From positions 350,282-414,281 of the forward strand of contig CAVUCE010000007.1 in assembly GCA_963739985.1 (NCBI GenBank): 64,000 nucleotides of DNA, in the 5' to 3' direction. The notes under the pieces were generated by a model. It searched no databases and was not told the origin of the DNA. It saw only the letters and a program-made list of their open reading frames with translations. This document shows, piece by piece, positions 45,901-55,086 of this stretch (positions are counted from its first letter, which is position 1; every line of letters starts with the position of its first letter). Source of the DNA: CAVUCE01 sp963739985. GTDB taxonomy: Bacteria; Bacteroidota; Ignavibacteria; Ignavibacteriales; Ignavibacteriaceae. The translations under genes and the position numbers were made by a program.

Positions 45901-47116
45901 AACAAATCCCGAGTTTACTTCAAACTCTAAATTTATAGATGGAGTAAATACCAATACGGATACAAAATTTTCGGTTACTTACGCACAGATTGATACTTTG
46001 TTAAACAAGCTGCATTTAGCTCCGGGAAGTATTGATACTCTTTATGATAGAATAATCGCCACGGATGGTTCAGATTATTCAATCGGGCAGACAAACAGAC
46101 TAATATTAAAACGAGGTATTTTAGGCGCAACAGCGCGGGTACAATTAGTTAATAACTCTGCTGATCCCGGTGCGGATTCTTTAAAAGTAATGCTGAATGG
46201 TTTTAATTTTTATCCTTATTTGAATTACCGGAAAGCCAGTCCTTTTATTAAAATTCCGGCTGACACAAATTTAATTTTCAAATATGTAGATAGAAAAGGA
46301 AATACATTTTTTACTGATACTGCATCTTTTTCTGAAGATGAAAATAGTATTATGGTTTTATCAGGTTTGAAAACAACTGCAAATTCTGCATCGAACCCGG
46401 ATAATAAATCAATTGAGCTGATGAATGTAACTAAATATAAAGCAAGATTATTGCCATCGGAAAGCGGTAAAATAGATGTTTGCACAATAGACGGTATAAC
46501 AGATTTAGGTAAAGCTACTGTTGCCTTAGATAATTCATCGATATTTTTAGCACAAGATATTGAATTCGGAGACACGACCGGATACAAAACTCTAGGAATT
46601 CAAGATTATAACGGAACACTAACTTCTTCGGAAGATCCTTCAGTGGGATTAGCATTTAATCTGAACGTAAGTGATTTAATCCGTTATGATGATAACCAGG
46701 ATTCCGTCTTTGCTTTATTATTATCAGGTTTTGATAAACCGCGGGAAAATATTTATAGCCCTGATAAAAAACTTGTGGTGGTCTATCCGCACGGATTAAC
46801 AAAAGAATTAGATCTTGTTACCGGTGTTGAAAAGAATAAACCAATTCCGATTAGTTATTCATTAAGTCAAAATTATCCTAATCCGTTTAATCCGAGTACT
46901 ACAATTAAATATAGTATGCCTGCCGCAGGCAATGTTAATCTGAGTATCTATAACATGCTTGGCCAAAAAGTAATGACGCTTGTAAATGGCCAAAAATCTG
47001 TCGGCTATCATTCAGTTCAATTTAATTCGAACGGAATTGCCAGCGGAGTGTATTTATATGTTCTAAAAGTAGGTGATAAGTTCTCATCATTTAAGAAAAT
47101 GATACTTCTTAAATAA
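42923..47116 (+). CDS. T9SS-exported multidomain protein: tandem GGxF repeats, CHRD, DUF4397
   Basis: 1397-residue secreted protein. After a signal peptide (FFLLISTANSLAQ; the ATG at 42923 has an AAAGGTGGG RBS, 42992 is an alternative) come about ten repeats of the pattern VGGxFxxAG...NIAxWD...W..LG (residues 70-810), propeller-like. Then a CHRD domain (about 819-942, ending PAGIMRGQVLL), an FN3-like stretch (VNFTWDSSTDPENN), a DUF4397-like domain (about 1065-1150, ARVQLVNNSADPGADSLKV) and the type IX sorting tail (LSQNYPNPFNPSTTIKYSMP ... SGVYLYVLKVG ... KKMILLK). Likely cell-surface; substrate unknown. Nucleotide sequence of the tail resembles that of the next gene. Confidence 0.88.
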   Translation: MKISFYYIHMFAYLKGNYKVLKKMFLSIIFFLLISTANSLAQNKTSSLTTNQSITTSFKVNHTTNTDDQYWEQFKEPGVQGSDIKDMVVANGLLYAVGGYNASGGDSKIRFMAAFDGENWAVVGGGFLCNSCATDISCIASDKNGDIFIGGLFNSVVNPNGDEVPSKNIAMWDNTNKEWLSMGELNSSRPTSITVIGDSVFVGGDFTQVTQLDNSTLNVNRIAVWDMQNKVWKDLDGGVGSTKSYVNAKVEKIKAYHDTLYIGGSFTYVGPDSIDAAGIAIWTPQNGFAGFASGVTTNSYSGTVYDIDIDTVNKKMYVGGYFDHAGQVQTTRIAGWDFVNHNWFQLNDASSSTEGVGSSNGNAGSSAIHMVKVDQNTGRVYVGGSFLHAGAFNTDHIAMWNNHTWSKLSSGLDNYPQAAAFYKNKLYFGGLFSKSDTITLNHFTTWDGNKFLPIGRGPDSDIYSVCVDSPYVYFGGRLRNMGGVDVNGIARMNMNTGKIDNMGGGVSSGSYPGTVYDLSKDKNYIYVTGDFSKLGLFTANNVARWNKSTEKWEPLGYGASNGIDGYGRAIKAFDGKVYVSGNFSSAGQVTLKNLAVFDNSTSTWSKVGGGLVGSYEVKSFATWGDSLIFMGGTFQKVEQTGGDQLDAKCFVKWNTKTKMWEKFHGDISGYNNRVNSIQIDTLAGFIYIGGNLSQITNDDQTTIDPNNVAMWDGSKWTTLANGVYGRSLTEVETMALTTGGDLYVGGRFSDVVNYANSISSHNIAKWNGEWSGLGSALSGGSHVYALASSKSGVWVSGDFKEAGDLPSYQLAKWSGPGTQPVYYTTDLSEINTVQPQFGASYGTVDATLLGNRLSFSGNFKFYKGKFDTAFVSMGGAGVNGDTLFGLNPELSNQMMEGNFKSSENTFILNQNQMIVLQQNKIYISVVNDSTPAGIMRGQVLLKPNTAPADPKNLMPKTDTLITIEGSPTQKVNFTWDSSTDPENNKVVYVFNISTNPEFTSNSKFIDGVNTNTDTKFSVTYAQIDTLLNKLHLAPGSIDTLYDRIIATDGSDYSIGQTNRLILKRGILGATARVQLVNNSADPGADSLKVMLNGFNFYPYLNYRKASPFIKIPADTNLIFKYVDRKGNTFFTDTASFSEDENSIMVLSGLKTTANSASNPDNKSIELMNVTKYKARLLPSESGKIDVCTIDGITDLGKATVALDNSSIFLAQDIEFGDTTGYKTLGIQDYNGTLTSSEDPSVGLAFNLNVSDLIRYDDNQDSVFALLLSGFDKPRENIYSPDKKLVVVYPHGLTKELDLVTGVEKNKPIPISYSLSQNYPNPFNPSTTIKYSMPAAGNVNLSIYNMLGQKVMTLVNGQKSVGYHSVQFNSNGIASGVYLYVLKVGDKFSSFKKMILLK

Positions 47117-47135
47117 TTTAAACATTTCTTGTTCC

Positions 47136-47163
47136 GTAGAGACGCCATATATGGCGTCTCTAC
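47136..47163 (+). terminator. Palindromic terminator-like repeat, copy 1
   Basis: Perfect 28-bp palindrome: GTAGAGACGCCATA plus its reverse complement, followed by ATTTATTTGT. Same element after the next two T9SS genes (48790, 53503). Confidence 0.75.
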
Positions 47164-47419
47164 ATTTATTTGTACACTTCTGTAATTATTAATTTCAAAT
47201 TTTCAAATTTTCAATTTTTATATGTACTTGCGACGAGTTTACATTTAAAGGTGAGTGCTGAAAATCTCGATTAATGACAAAGAGCCAAATCTTAAAAGCC
47301 AACAACTAAATTAAAAAAGTATCGCATGATCATGCTATTGAAATGGTTGAGAGAATCAATTATTTATATATCAACGCATGCTTAATTCAAAAATCCTTAA
47401 AAAAATCGTGGGAATTGCT

Positions 47420-48773
47420 ATGAGGAATTCTATTCATCTTTTAATGATTGGTATCTTAATTCTGGGTACAATCAACATTTTTGGACAATGGACAGCCCAA
47501 AACACCGGAATAAGTGAAAACTTGAATGCTGTTTATTTCTTAAATAAAGATAAAGGCTGGGCTGTAGGAAATTCAGGCGCAATCATCAAAACCACTGACG
47601 GAGGCAATACCTGGATTAAACAAAATTCCGGGGTTACATCTAAACTAACTTGTATTAATTTTTTAAATGATACTTCCGGAGTAGCTGGAGGGGAAAACGG
47701 CAAGCTTTTATATACTTATGATGGAGGTAATAACTGGAAAGCTACTCCTATTAAAGATACCATAAGTGGAAAGATCGTTTATCCAACCATTAATAAAGTG
47801 ACTGTTTACGATTCAAGTTTTATATTTGTCGGCACCAATGGTTTATTCCGCATGTATTACAAAGGAATTGGATGGAAGGATATAAATTTTGATTATTGGA
47901 GGTTAGTAAATCACGATTATAAAGTAGAGAATTTTAAATTTTTTAATGATTCCTCTGGAATTGCTGTAGTTGATTATTACGACTCATCTCTTTCAAAACT
48001 ATTTCTAAAAACTAATAACGGTGGAAAAAATTGGGAATATATTAACCATTTAACCTTTACGACATCGTATTATAATAATAGCTTCATTTTATCACAAGAT
48101 TCCATCTTTGTTACCGGGAAAACCAGTCGTTATAGTGTTGCAGAATTTACAATAGTAAATTCTGGTGGCTCAAATTTAACCTGGAGATCTCCATTTGATA
48201 CGACTTCATCGCCCAATTTACCTTATTATATAAATATGGATAAACCATTTTTTGTGAGTGCAAAAAACGGCTGGGCAATTGCGGCTAAGTGGGGCGGCGG
48301 AAGCAGCGTTATATTGAAAACAAACGATGGGGGATATTCATGGAGTAAAGTGAATTCCGGTATTAACACATATCAATTGAATGATATATTCTTTCTTGAT
48401 GAAAACCACGGCTGGGCTGTAGGTGACAGCGGAAAGGTTTATGTTACAGATAATGGCGGCGGTCAAATTACATCTGTTAATGATAATAATAAAAATATTT
48501 TACCAGGCGATTTTTCACTTTATCAGAATTATCCTAATCCGTTTAACCCGACTACAACAATTAGGTACAGTATGCCCGCTGCCGGCAATGTTAATTTAAG
48601 TATATATAATATGCTCGGGCAGAAAGTAACTACATTGGTTAATAATAGAGAATCTTCCGGATACCACTCGGTTCAATTTAATTCCGATGGAATAGCGAGC
48701 GGAGTTTACATGTATGTTCTCAAAATCGGAAAAAAATACACGTCTTTTAAAGAAGATGATCCTTCTTAAATAA
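47420..48773 (+). CDS. Ycf48-like T9SS-exported protein, frameshifted at the very end
   Basis: Secreted beta-propeller of the Ycf48/HCF136 type: repeats of the form KDKGWAVGNSGAIIKTTDGGNTWIKQ (also NHGWAVGDSGKVYVTDNGG). Signal peptide LLMIGILILGTINIFGQ; ATG 47420 is preferred because GGGAATTGCT precedes it (47378 also possible). The sorting tail is present (YQNYPNPFNPTTTIRYSMP...GVYMYVLKIGKKYTSFK), but the frame then reads EDDPS and stops at 48769; dropping one base near 48752 restores KKMILLK and a stop at 48773. The last residues of this domain are part of the sorting signal, so the raw form may be exported poorly. Confidence 0.85.
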
Positions 48774-48789
48774 TCTAAAAATTTGTTTC

Positions 48790-48817
48790 GTAGAGACGCC
48801 ATATATGGTGTCTCTAC
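48790..48817 (+). terminator. Palindromic terminator-like repeat, copy 2
   Basis: Same element as 47136-47163 with one G-T mismatch (GTAGAGACGCCATA / TATGGTGTCTCTAC), followed by ATTTTT. Confidence 0.75.
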
Positions 48818-48830
48818 ATTTTTCAATCGT

Positions 48831-48851
48831 ATAGCATAAATATGCGATGCG
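48831..48851. repeat. GCATAAATATGC-type dispersed motif, copy 3
   Basis: ATAGCATAAATATGCGATGC, about 70 bases before the beta-helix gene start. Confidence 0.5.
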
Positions 48852-48920
48852 AATTCCTTTTGCATTACTTACCTTAAATAAAATCCAAAAGTTATTTAAA
48901 TTATTATCTGGAGAGAAGTG

Positions 48921-51900
48921 ATGCGTCGTTCTTACCAAAAATTTGTTTTATTTATAATATTGTTATTCCCATTATCTCTAAATGCTCAAGCATTATCGGG
49001 CACTAAAACAATTGGGAGCGGGGGCGATTACACAACAATAAGCGATGCTATAACCGCACTTCATACCAACGGCATTTCAGGCAGTGTTACTTTTAATATT
49101 TTATCGGGAACTTATGATGAGAATCTAATAATAAATTTCAGCATTACAGGTTCCACAGCATCAGATACAGTTCTCTTCCAGTCTTCTACCGGTAATGTTT
49201 CCGATGTTACCCTTCAATTTTCAGGCACTGCAAGTCCTCATGATTTGCTAACGGTCGAAAATACCGCTAATATTTCTTTTAAAAACCTTACGTTTCAATA
49301 TACAGGCAGCACAACCACATTACTTTCGTTTGGAGGAACTCTTAATAATATAAATTTTATAAATAATATATTTAACGGGGATAGCCCATCAAATTATAAT
49401 AACTTAATGAATCCAAGTTCTTCCATCTCTTCCTCATCCGGCGATATAGTGTTTGACGGCAATACTTTTAATAATGCATATAAGGGATTATATCTTAAGG
49501 GAAATAACACTCCCGGTCTTAAGATTATTAATAACACGTTTTCAGGTCAGGGCACGGCAGTATATCTTGATAAGGGCAGTGCATCGGTATCTTTTGATTC
49601 TCCCATAATAGAATCAAATGTATTTAGCAGCATATCATCATACGTTTTACATTTAACGTATTGTTCCAATAATCTTAAAATTATTAGCAATAAAGTGACA
49701 AACTTCAGCGGCGACAAAGCCATAGATATAGAATACTCCAACGGTACCGCCTCAGGTTACGGTATGATTGCAAATAATATTTTAGAATCTAAATCGGATG
49801 GCAATGCAAATTTAATTTATTTATATAGTTCCAGCTACCAAAAAATATATTTTAACAGTATAAGCATTGATGTAAAAACATATTATAATAGAGCGGCGCT
49901 CGGCATAAACATTACCGGCGGTTCTAATATTAATATTGAAAATAATTTGGTAGCCGATAATATGACAGGCACAGGAAGCGAATGTCTTTATACAAACAGC
50001 ATTTCAAATATTGCCTTATCTGATTATAATGCTTTTTATTCCAAGACACCTACACTAATTTCCTGGGGTGTAACAAATTATACCGATTTATCTTCTTTCC
50101 AAAGCGATGTAACTTCGCAGGAGCAGCATTCACTTGAAGCAAACCCGTTTTATGTATCAACTTCTGATCTGACACCGAATTCCGGTTGGATAAATAATAA
50201 AGGTAATAACTCACTGGTTACAGGAGATTTAGTAAAAGATTTTAATGGTAATACCAGGAGTTCAAGTAACCCGGATATTGGAGCAATTGAATATACTCCA
50301 GATTATTCACCGGATAATCCTTTGAGCGGTCCGGTTTACACAATCGGCAGTTCCGGCGCGGATTTTACTACTTTAACGGATGCAATTTTGCAGATGGAAA
50401 AGCGCGGTGTTTCCCGCGGATTAAGATTTCAATTTTTAGACGGCAGCTATAATGAGCAGATTTCTTTCGATTATATTCCGGGATTAAATCAATCAAATCC
50501 TCTTGTTATAGAATCAAAATCATTGGATAGTTCTAAAGTAGATATCCACTATTCCGGTACAAGTGCAAATAATTATGTAATTCAGCTTGCGAACATAAAA
50601 TATGTAACATTTAAGGACTTGCGATTAACACCCGATGATTATACTCATTCGGTAATAGTAAGTATAGGCACCAATGCCAACAATGATAATTTTATAAACG
50701 ATAATTTTTACCAGCCGAATCTTTCCGCATATAATCCTGATGTAAATTCCGCTAGCGGAGTGTACACTGAAAACCTTCTCTTTGACGGGTGCCAATTTAA
50801 CGGAGGAAACGAAGGTATAGATTTGGATGGGACCCAATCAAATCCTTCAAAAAACATTCAAATCTCTAATTGTAATTTTACAAATTTCACAGGAACGTAT
50901 GGTGCTGTTAGACTGAATTATTATGAATCACCTTATATTTATAGAAATGATATTTCATCGTCTAATTATGGAATATCTCTAATTACATCCAGCGGAAGTC
51001 CTAAAATATTGAAGAACAAAATTATAGGTGTTACTGCTTCTTGCCTTGAAATAACAAGTAGTACATTTTCAGCTTCTTCTCCCGCCCTTATAGCAGACAA
51101 CTTTTTTTCATATAATACCTCTACTTCTTATTACAATGCGGTTTTAGTAAACGGCAATAACAGCTATATCAATTTTTATTACAACAGTTTTAATTCAACA
51201 CATGCAAATGCAAAAACATTTCAAATAAATAGCGGTTCAAATAATATAAACATCATGAATAATATTTTTAAGGGAAGCGGTTTGGTTTTACAAGAACCCT
51301 CAGGTGCGGTTACTTCGGATTACAACGATTTTTACACTACGGGTACAAATTTAATAAATTATAACGGCACCAATTATACTACCTTATCCGCATACCAAAC
51401 GGCCTCTTCTCATGATGCACATTCAATATCTGCAGATCCTGGCTTTACTTCAATAAGTGATTTGCACGCAAGTACTGCGGCTGTTTCAACAGGTGGAACT
51501 CCATCAGTAAATTCTGATGTCTCGGATGATATTGACGATGAGTTAAGAGATAATACCACTCCAAGTATCGGCGCCGATGAATTTACAACAACCGCTGCTT
51601 CAGGTACAATGGCAGGGACTTATAAAATCGGTTCTACAACAGGAGATGATTATTCTACTATTAGTTCTGCTGTTAACGATTTGAGATTACGCGGAATTAG
51701 TGGTTTGGTAGATCTTAAAATTGATAACGGTACATATTCGGAGCAAGTAAACTTTCCATCAAGCATTTCAGGCAGCAGTTCTTCGAATAAAATAATATTT
51801 GAATCTAACTCCGGCAATGCCGCGGATGTAATAATTGAATATACTGCATCTTCATACTCATCTAACTATGTAATAAATTTAAACCGGGCAAGTTACATCA

Positions 51901-53480
51901 CTTTTAAGAATGTTACTATTTCTGCTCTCGGTACAAACTACGCTACTTGCGTTTTAATAAACAGCGGAGCAAGTAATCTAAATTTTACAGGCGATATTTT
52001 TAACGGAGTTTCCACAACACAAAGTTCATCCAATTTTGCATTGATATATTCTTCCGGATCAACATGTAATTCTCTTACTTTTCAAAATAATACTTTTTCA
52101 AACGGAAGCGAGGGGATTGATGTTCAATCCGGGAGTGCTACATATGCAACCGGAATGGATATTGAAAACAATACCTTCAGCAATGTTTATGATCAGGCTG
52201 TTTATGTATTTGATTACGGAGCACCTATTGTTAAATCGAATACTATTTCAAACAGTAATATTGGAGTTGATCTTGGAGCATGCGATAATAACCTGGATGT
52301 GGAAGACAATAAGATCAGCGGTATCTCCGACAGAGGCATTATTATTGATTTCTGTACAGGAACAAGTTCAACTAAAGGATTAACTGCAAACAATTTTATT
52401 CAAAGTACAGCGAAAGGAATTTATTTGACCAGTTCGAGTTATCAGCAAATATATTATAATACAGTATCAATAAAAGAAAGCCCTTCCGGTTCCAACACAA
52501 ACAGTGAATGTTTTGTGTCATCAAGCTCTAATAGTAATAACTTTCTTGAAAATAATCTTTTTGTAAATAACGAAAACGGTTTGGGTGCATTCTTTATAAA
52601 TAATTCTTCTTTTAGTACCATTGATTATAACGACTATTACAGCGCCGGTACGAATTTGATTTATTATAATGGGAGTGACTATCAAAATATTTCTTCATAT
52701 AAATCGGCTAGCGGAACTGAATCGCACTCGGTTGATAAAAATGTAACTTTTACTTCATTGACTGACTTACACTTATCAGGCGGTTCGGTTGGTGACGGCT
52801 ATCTTACCGGAATACCGTTATCTGCAGTTACAATCGACATAGACGGCGATACTAGAAGTGCTACCTATCCTTACAAAGGCGCTGATGAGGCTACTGCCTC
52901 ACCGTTGCCTGTAGAACTTAATGCATTTTCAGCCTCAATTAATAATAATCAAGTGGTGCTTAATTGGACTACATCAACCGAAGTTAATAATTACGGATTT
53001 GAGGTTCAGAGAATAATTAACAGTAAACAATTAACAATGAATAATTGGAAGAAGATTGGATTTGTTACGGGAAGCGGAAATTCTAATTCAATTAAGAAAT
53101 ATTCTTTTAAAGATGAGAATATTTCATCAGGGAAAATAAAATATAGATTAAAACAAATTAATAATGACGGTACATATAATTATTCAAAAGCAATTGAGTT
53201 AAATGCAGAATTGCCTGCTAAATTTGAGCTCTCCCAAAATTATCCTAATCCGTTTAATCCGGTTACAACTATTAAATTTAGTTTACCCCAAAAGAGTAAT
53301 GTACGTTTAATCGTTTATAACTCTCTTGGTCAAAAAGTGGAAACACTTCTTAATGAATTATTAAAAGCAGGATATCATCAAATTAAATTTAGTGGAAATA
53401 ATATTTCAAGCGGAATATATTTTTATCGTTTAGATGCAGGAAAGTATCATTCTATAAAGAAAATGATACTTCTTAAGTGA
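48921..53480 (+). CDS. T9SS-exported right-handed beta-helix protein with three repeated modules
   Basis: 1519-residue secreted protein. Signal peptide (FVLFIILLFPLSLNAQ). Three homologous modules of about 430 residues each begin with TIGSGGDYTTISDAI, TIGSSGADFTTLTDAI and KIGSTTGDDYSTISSAV and consist of short N/T/S-rich turns (NNTFSG, NNIFKG, NDFYT), typical of right-handed parallel beta-helices. Each ends with a DIGAIEY/GADEF-type motif. A 90-residue VELNAFSASINNNQVVLNWTT linker precedes the sorting tail (SQNYPNPFNPVTTIKFSLP ... KKMILLK). Probably binds or processes polysaccharide, but no catalytic motif is visible. GGAGAGA RBS; GTG at 48918 is an alternative start. Confidence 0.88.
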   Translation: MRRSYQKFVLFIILLFPLSLNAQALSGTKTIGSGGDYTTISDAITALHTNGISGSVTFNILSGTYDENLIINFSITGSTASDTVLFQSSTGNVSDVTLQFSGTASPHDLLTVENTANISFKNLTFQYTGSTTTLLSFGGTLNNINFINNIFNGDSPSNYNNLMNPSSSISSSSGDIVFDGNTFNNAYKGLYLKGNNTPGLKIINNTFSGQGTAVYLDKGSASVSFDSPIIESNVFSSISSYVLHLTYCSNNLKIISNKVTNFSGDKAIDIEYSNGTASGYGMIANNILESKSDGNANLIYLYSSSYQKIYFNSISIDVKTYYNRAALGINITGGSNINIENNLVADNMTGTGSECLYTNSISNIALSDYNAFYSKTPTLISWGVTNYTDLSSFQSDVTSQEQHSLEANPFYVSTSDLTPNSGWINNKGNNSLVTGDLVKDFNGNTRSSSNPDIGAIEYTPDYSPDNPLSGPVYTIGSSGADFTTLTDAILQMEKRGVSRGLRFQFLDGSYNEQISFDYIPGLNQSNPLVIESKSLDSSKVDIHYSGTSANNYVIQLANIKYVTFKDLRLTPDDYTHSVIVSIGTNANNDNFINDNFYQPNLSAYNPDVNSASGVYTENLLFDGCQFNGGNEGIDLDGTQSNPSKNIQISNCNFTNFTGTYGAVRLNYYESPYIYRNDISSSNYGISLITSSGSPKILKNKIIGVTASCLEITSSTFSASSPALIADNFFSYNTSTSYYNAVLVNGNNSYINFYYNSFNSTHANAKTFQINSGSNNINIMNNIFKGSGLVLQEPSGAVTSDYNDFYTTGTNLINYNGTNYTTLSAYQTASSHDAHSISADPGFTSISDLHASTAAVSTGGTPSVNSDVSDDIDDELRDNTTPSIGADEFTTTAASGTMAGTYKIGSTTGDDYSTISSAVNDLRLRGISGLVDLKIDNGTYSEQVNFPSSISGSSSSNKIIFESNSGNAADVIIEYTASSYSSNYVINLNRASYITFKNVTISALGTNYATCVLINSGASNLNFTGDIFNGVSTTQSSSNFALIYSSGSTCNSLTFQNNTFSNGSEGIDVQSGSATYATGMDIENNTFSNVYDQAVYVFDYGAPIVKSNTISNSNIGVDLGACDNNLDVEDNKISGISDRGIIIDFCTGTSSTKGLTANNFIQSTAKGIYLTSSSYQQIYYNTVSIKESPSGSNTNSECFVSSSSNSNNFLENNLFVNNENGLGAFFINNSSFSTIDYNDYYSAGTNLIYYNGSDYQNISSYKSASGTESHSVDKNVTFTSLTDLHLSGGSVGDGYLTGIPLSAVTIDIDGDTRSATYPYKGADEATASPLPVELNAFSASINNNQVVLNWTTSTEVNNYGFEVQRIINSKQLTMNNWKKIGFVTGSGNSNSIKKYSFKDENISSGKIKYRLKQINNDGTYNYSKAIELNAELPAKFELSQNYPNPFNPVTTIKFSLPQKSNVRLIVYNSLGQKVETLLNELLKAGYHQIKFSGNNISSGIYFYRLDAGKYHSIKKMILLK

Positions 53481-53502
53481 TAGCAAGATATCTTTTAATA
53501 TT

Positions 53503-53529
53503 GTAGAGACTCCATAATGGTGTCTCTAC
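53503..53529 (+). terminator. Palindromic terminator-like repeat, copy 3
   Basis: GTAGAGACTCCATA pairs with ATGGTGTCTCTAC, a diverged 27-nt version of the element at 47136, followed by ATTTTT. Confidence 0.7.
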
Positions 53530-53675
53530 ATTTTTAGGAAAATCATCTCGGTTCTTAACCGCCAAATTTCGGAAGTAAATCTGACTTACAATCCTAACTT
53601 TTAATGTTTGCAACGTAACAAATAATCTTTATCTTTATTTAATCATTTTTCCCCACAATAAAATCCGGAGCTACT

Positions 53676-55007
53676 TTGAAAATTTATTACTACGTTTTCA
53701 CGGCTATCTTTGTCTGCTTGTTAAGTTCTTCATTAAAAGCGCAGTCTTCATGGAAAGCTCTGCCAAACGCTCCTACAACTTCTAGGCATGATGATGGATT
53801 TTTCATTAACGAAAACCTAGGTTGGGTAGTTGGAAGAGGTAAAATCTGGAAAACAACAGACGGAGGTAATTCATGGAAAAACCAATTTGATAGCGGTACA
53901 ATATACTTTCGTTCGATTGGATTTCTGGATTCTCTAACCGGAGTTGCCGGTAATTTAGGTACAAATGAATTCGGAGGCCAAACAGATACTAATCTTATAT
54001 TTAGAACAACAAATGGCGGTACTTCATGGAACCCGGTAAATAATTTCATCGGTCCAAAGCCAAGAGGAATTTGCGGATTAAATGTTATTAATGATTCTAT
54101 TATAGTCGGTGTAGGTAGGGTACGCGGACCGGTTTATTTTTTGAAAAGTACAGACAAAGGTGCAACCTGGGTTACAAAAAGTATGAGCAATTATGCCGCC
54201 GATTTAATGGACATTTATTTTACATCACCTGATTCGGGTTTTGTGGTTGGTGGAAACGGTGCACCGAACGAAACTTCAAATGGTATTATTCTTCATACAA
54301 CTGATGGAGGCGCAACCTGGAAAAATGTTTTTACTTCTTCGCAAACAGGCGAATGGTGCTGGAAGATTAATTTCCCGAGTAAAAATATTGGCTATGCTTC
54401 ACTTCAACGTGATACAGGCAAGGTTGTTAATTTTGTGAAAACAACCGACGGCGGTAAAACATGGCAGGAAAATTTTCTTAAATCAAATGGATATTATGTA
54501 CAGGGAATTGGATTTATAAACGATTCTGTTGGTTGGGCCGGTGGAAATACGACTTATACAACATTGGAAACTACTGACGGCGGCTCTTCATGGCACGATG
54601 CAAATTTTGGAAAACGCGTAAATAGAATAAGAAGAATTAACAACTCCGTAGCTTATGCGATGGGAGAAACGATTTATAAATATAAAGATTGGTCTCCGGC
54701 AACTTCGGTTGCTAAACAAAATATTTTGCCTAAAGATTATAATTTGAAGCAGAATTATCCAAATCCTTTTAATCCTGGCACTACCATCGAATTTACGATT
54801 CCGCCAAACATTAAAAATAATTCACTAGTTTTGGTGAAGGTTTATAATTCAGTCGGTCAGGAAATAAGAACAATTTTTGATGAAGTAAAAGAGCCCGGAA
54901 ATTATAAGGTTTTCTTTAATGCTCAAGGACTTCCGAGCGGCGTATATTATTATGAATTAATTACTGAAGATCTAAAAGTCACTAAAAAGATGATTTACTT
55001 AAAATAA
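53676..55007 (+). CDS. Ycf48-like T9SS-exported protein
   Basis: 443-residue secreted propeller related to the gene at 47420: NLGWVVGRGKIWKTTDGGNSWKNQ, NIGYASLQRDTGKVV...TTDGGKTW and SVGWAGGNTTYTTLETTDGGSSW repeats. Signal peptide ends SLKAQ. A complete type IX sorting tail is present (LKQNYPNPFNPGTTIEFTIP ... SGVYYYELITEDLKVTKKMIYLK). TTG start at 53676 with CCGGAG upstream. Ycf48-like propellers assist photosystem II in phototrophs; here the fold is reused for an extracellular protein of unknown ligand. Last gene of the T9SS cluster, ending at a convergent terminator. Confidence 0.88.
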   Translation: MKIYYYVFTAIFVCLLSSSLKAQSSWKALPNAPTTSRHDDGFFINENLGWVVGRGKIWKTTDGGNSWKNQFDSGTIYFRSIGFLDSLTGVAGNLGTNEFGGQTDTNLIFRTTNGGTSWNPVNNFIGPKPRGICGLNVINDSIIVGVGRVRGPVYFLKSTDKGATWVTKSMSNYAADLMDIYFTSPDSGFVVGGNGAPNETSNGIILHTTDGGATWKNVFTSSQTGEWCWKINFPSKNIGYASLQRDTGKVVNFVKTTDGGKTWQENFLKSNGYYVQGIGFINDSVGWAGGNTTYTTLETTDGGSSWHDANFGKRVNRIRRINNSVAYAMGETIYKYKDWSPATSVAKQNILPKDYNLKQNYPNPFNPGTTIEFTIPPNIKNNSLVLVKVYNSVGQEIRTIFDEVKEPGNYKVFFNAQGLPSGVYYYELITEDLKVTKKMIYLK

Positions 55008-55012
55008 AAAAG

Positions 55013-55062
55013 TCTTCCGGTTGGCTTTAAGAGAGAGAGAAGTAAGTTAGCTGACCGGAAGA
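55013..55062. terminator. Convergent terminator between the T9SS cluster and nfo
   Basis: TCTTCCGGT (55013-55021) pairs with ACCGGAAGA (55054-55062). A-rich sequence precedes it and AAAATCTAG follows, so either transcript could end here. Confidence 0.65.
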
Positions 55063-55086
55063 AAATCTAGTTGCTGCAAATATTTA

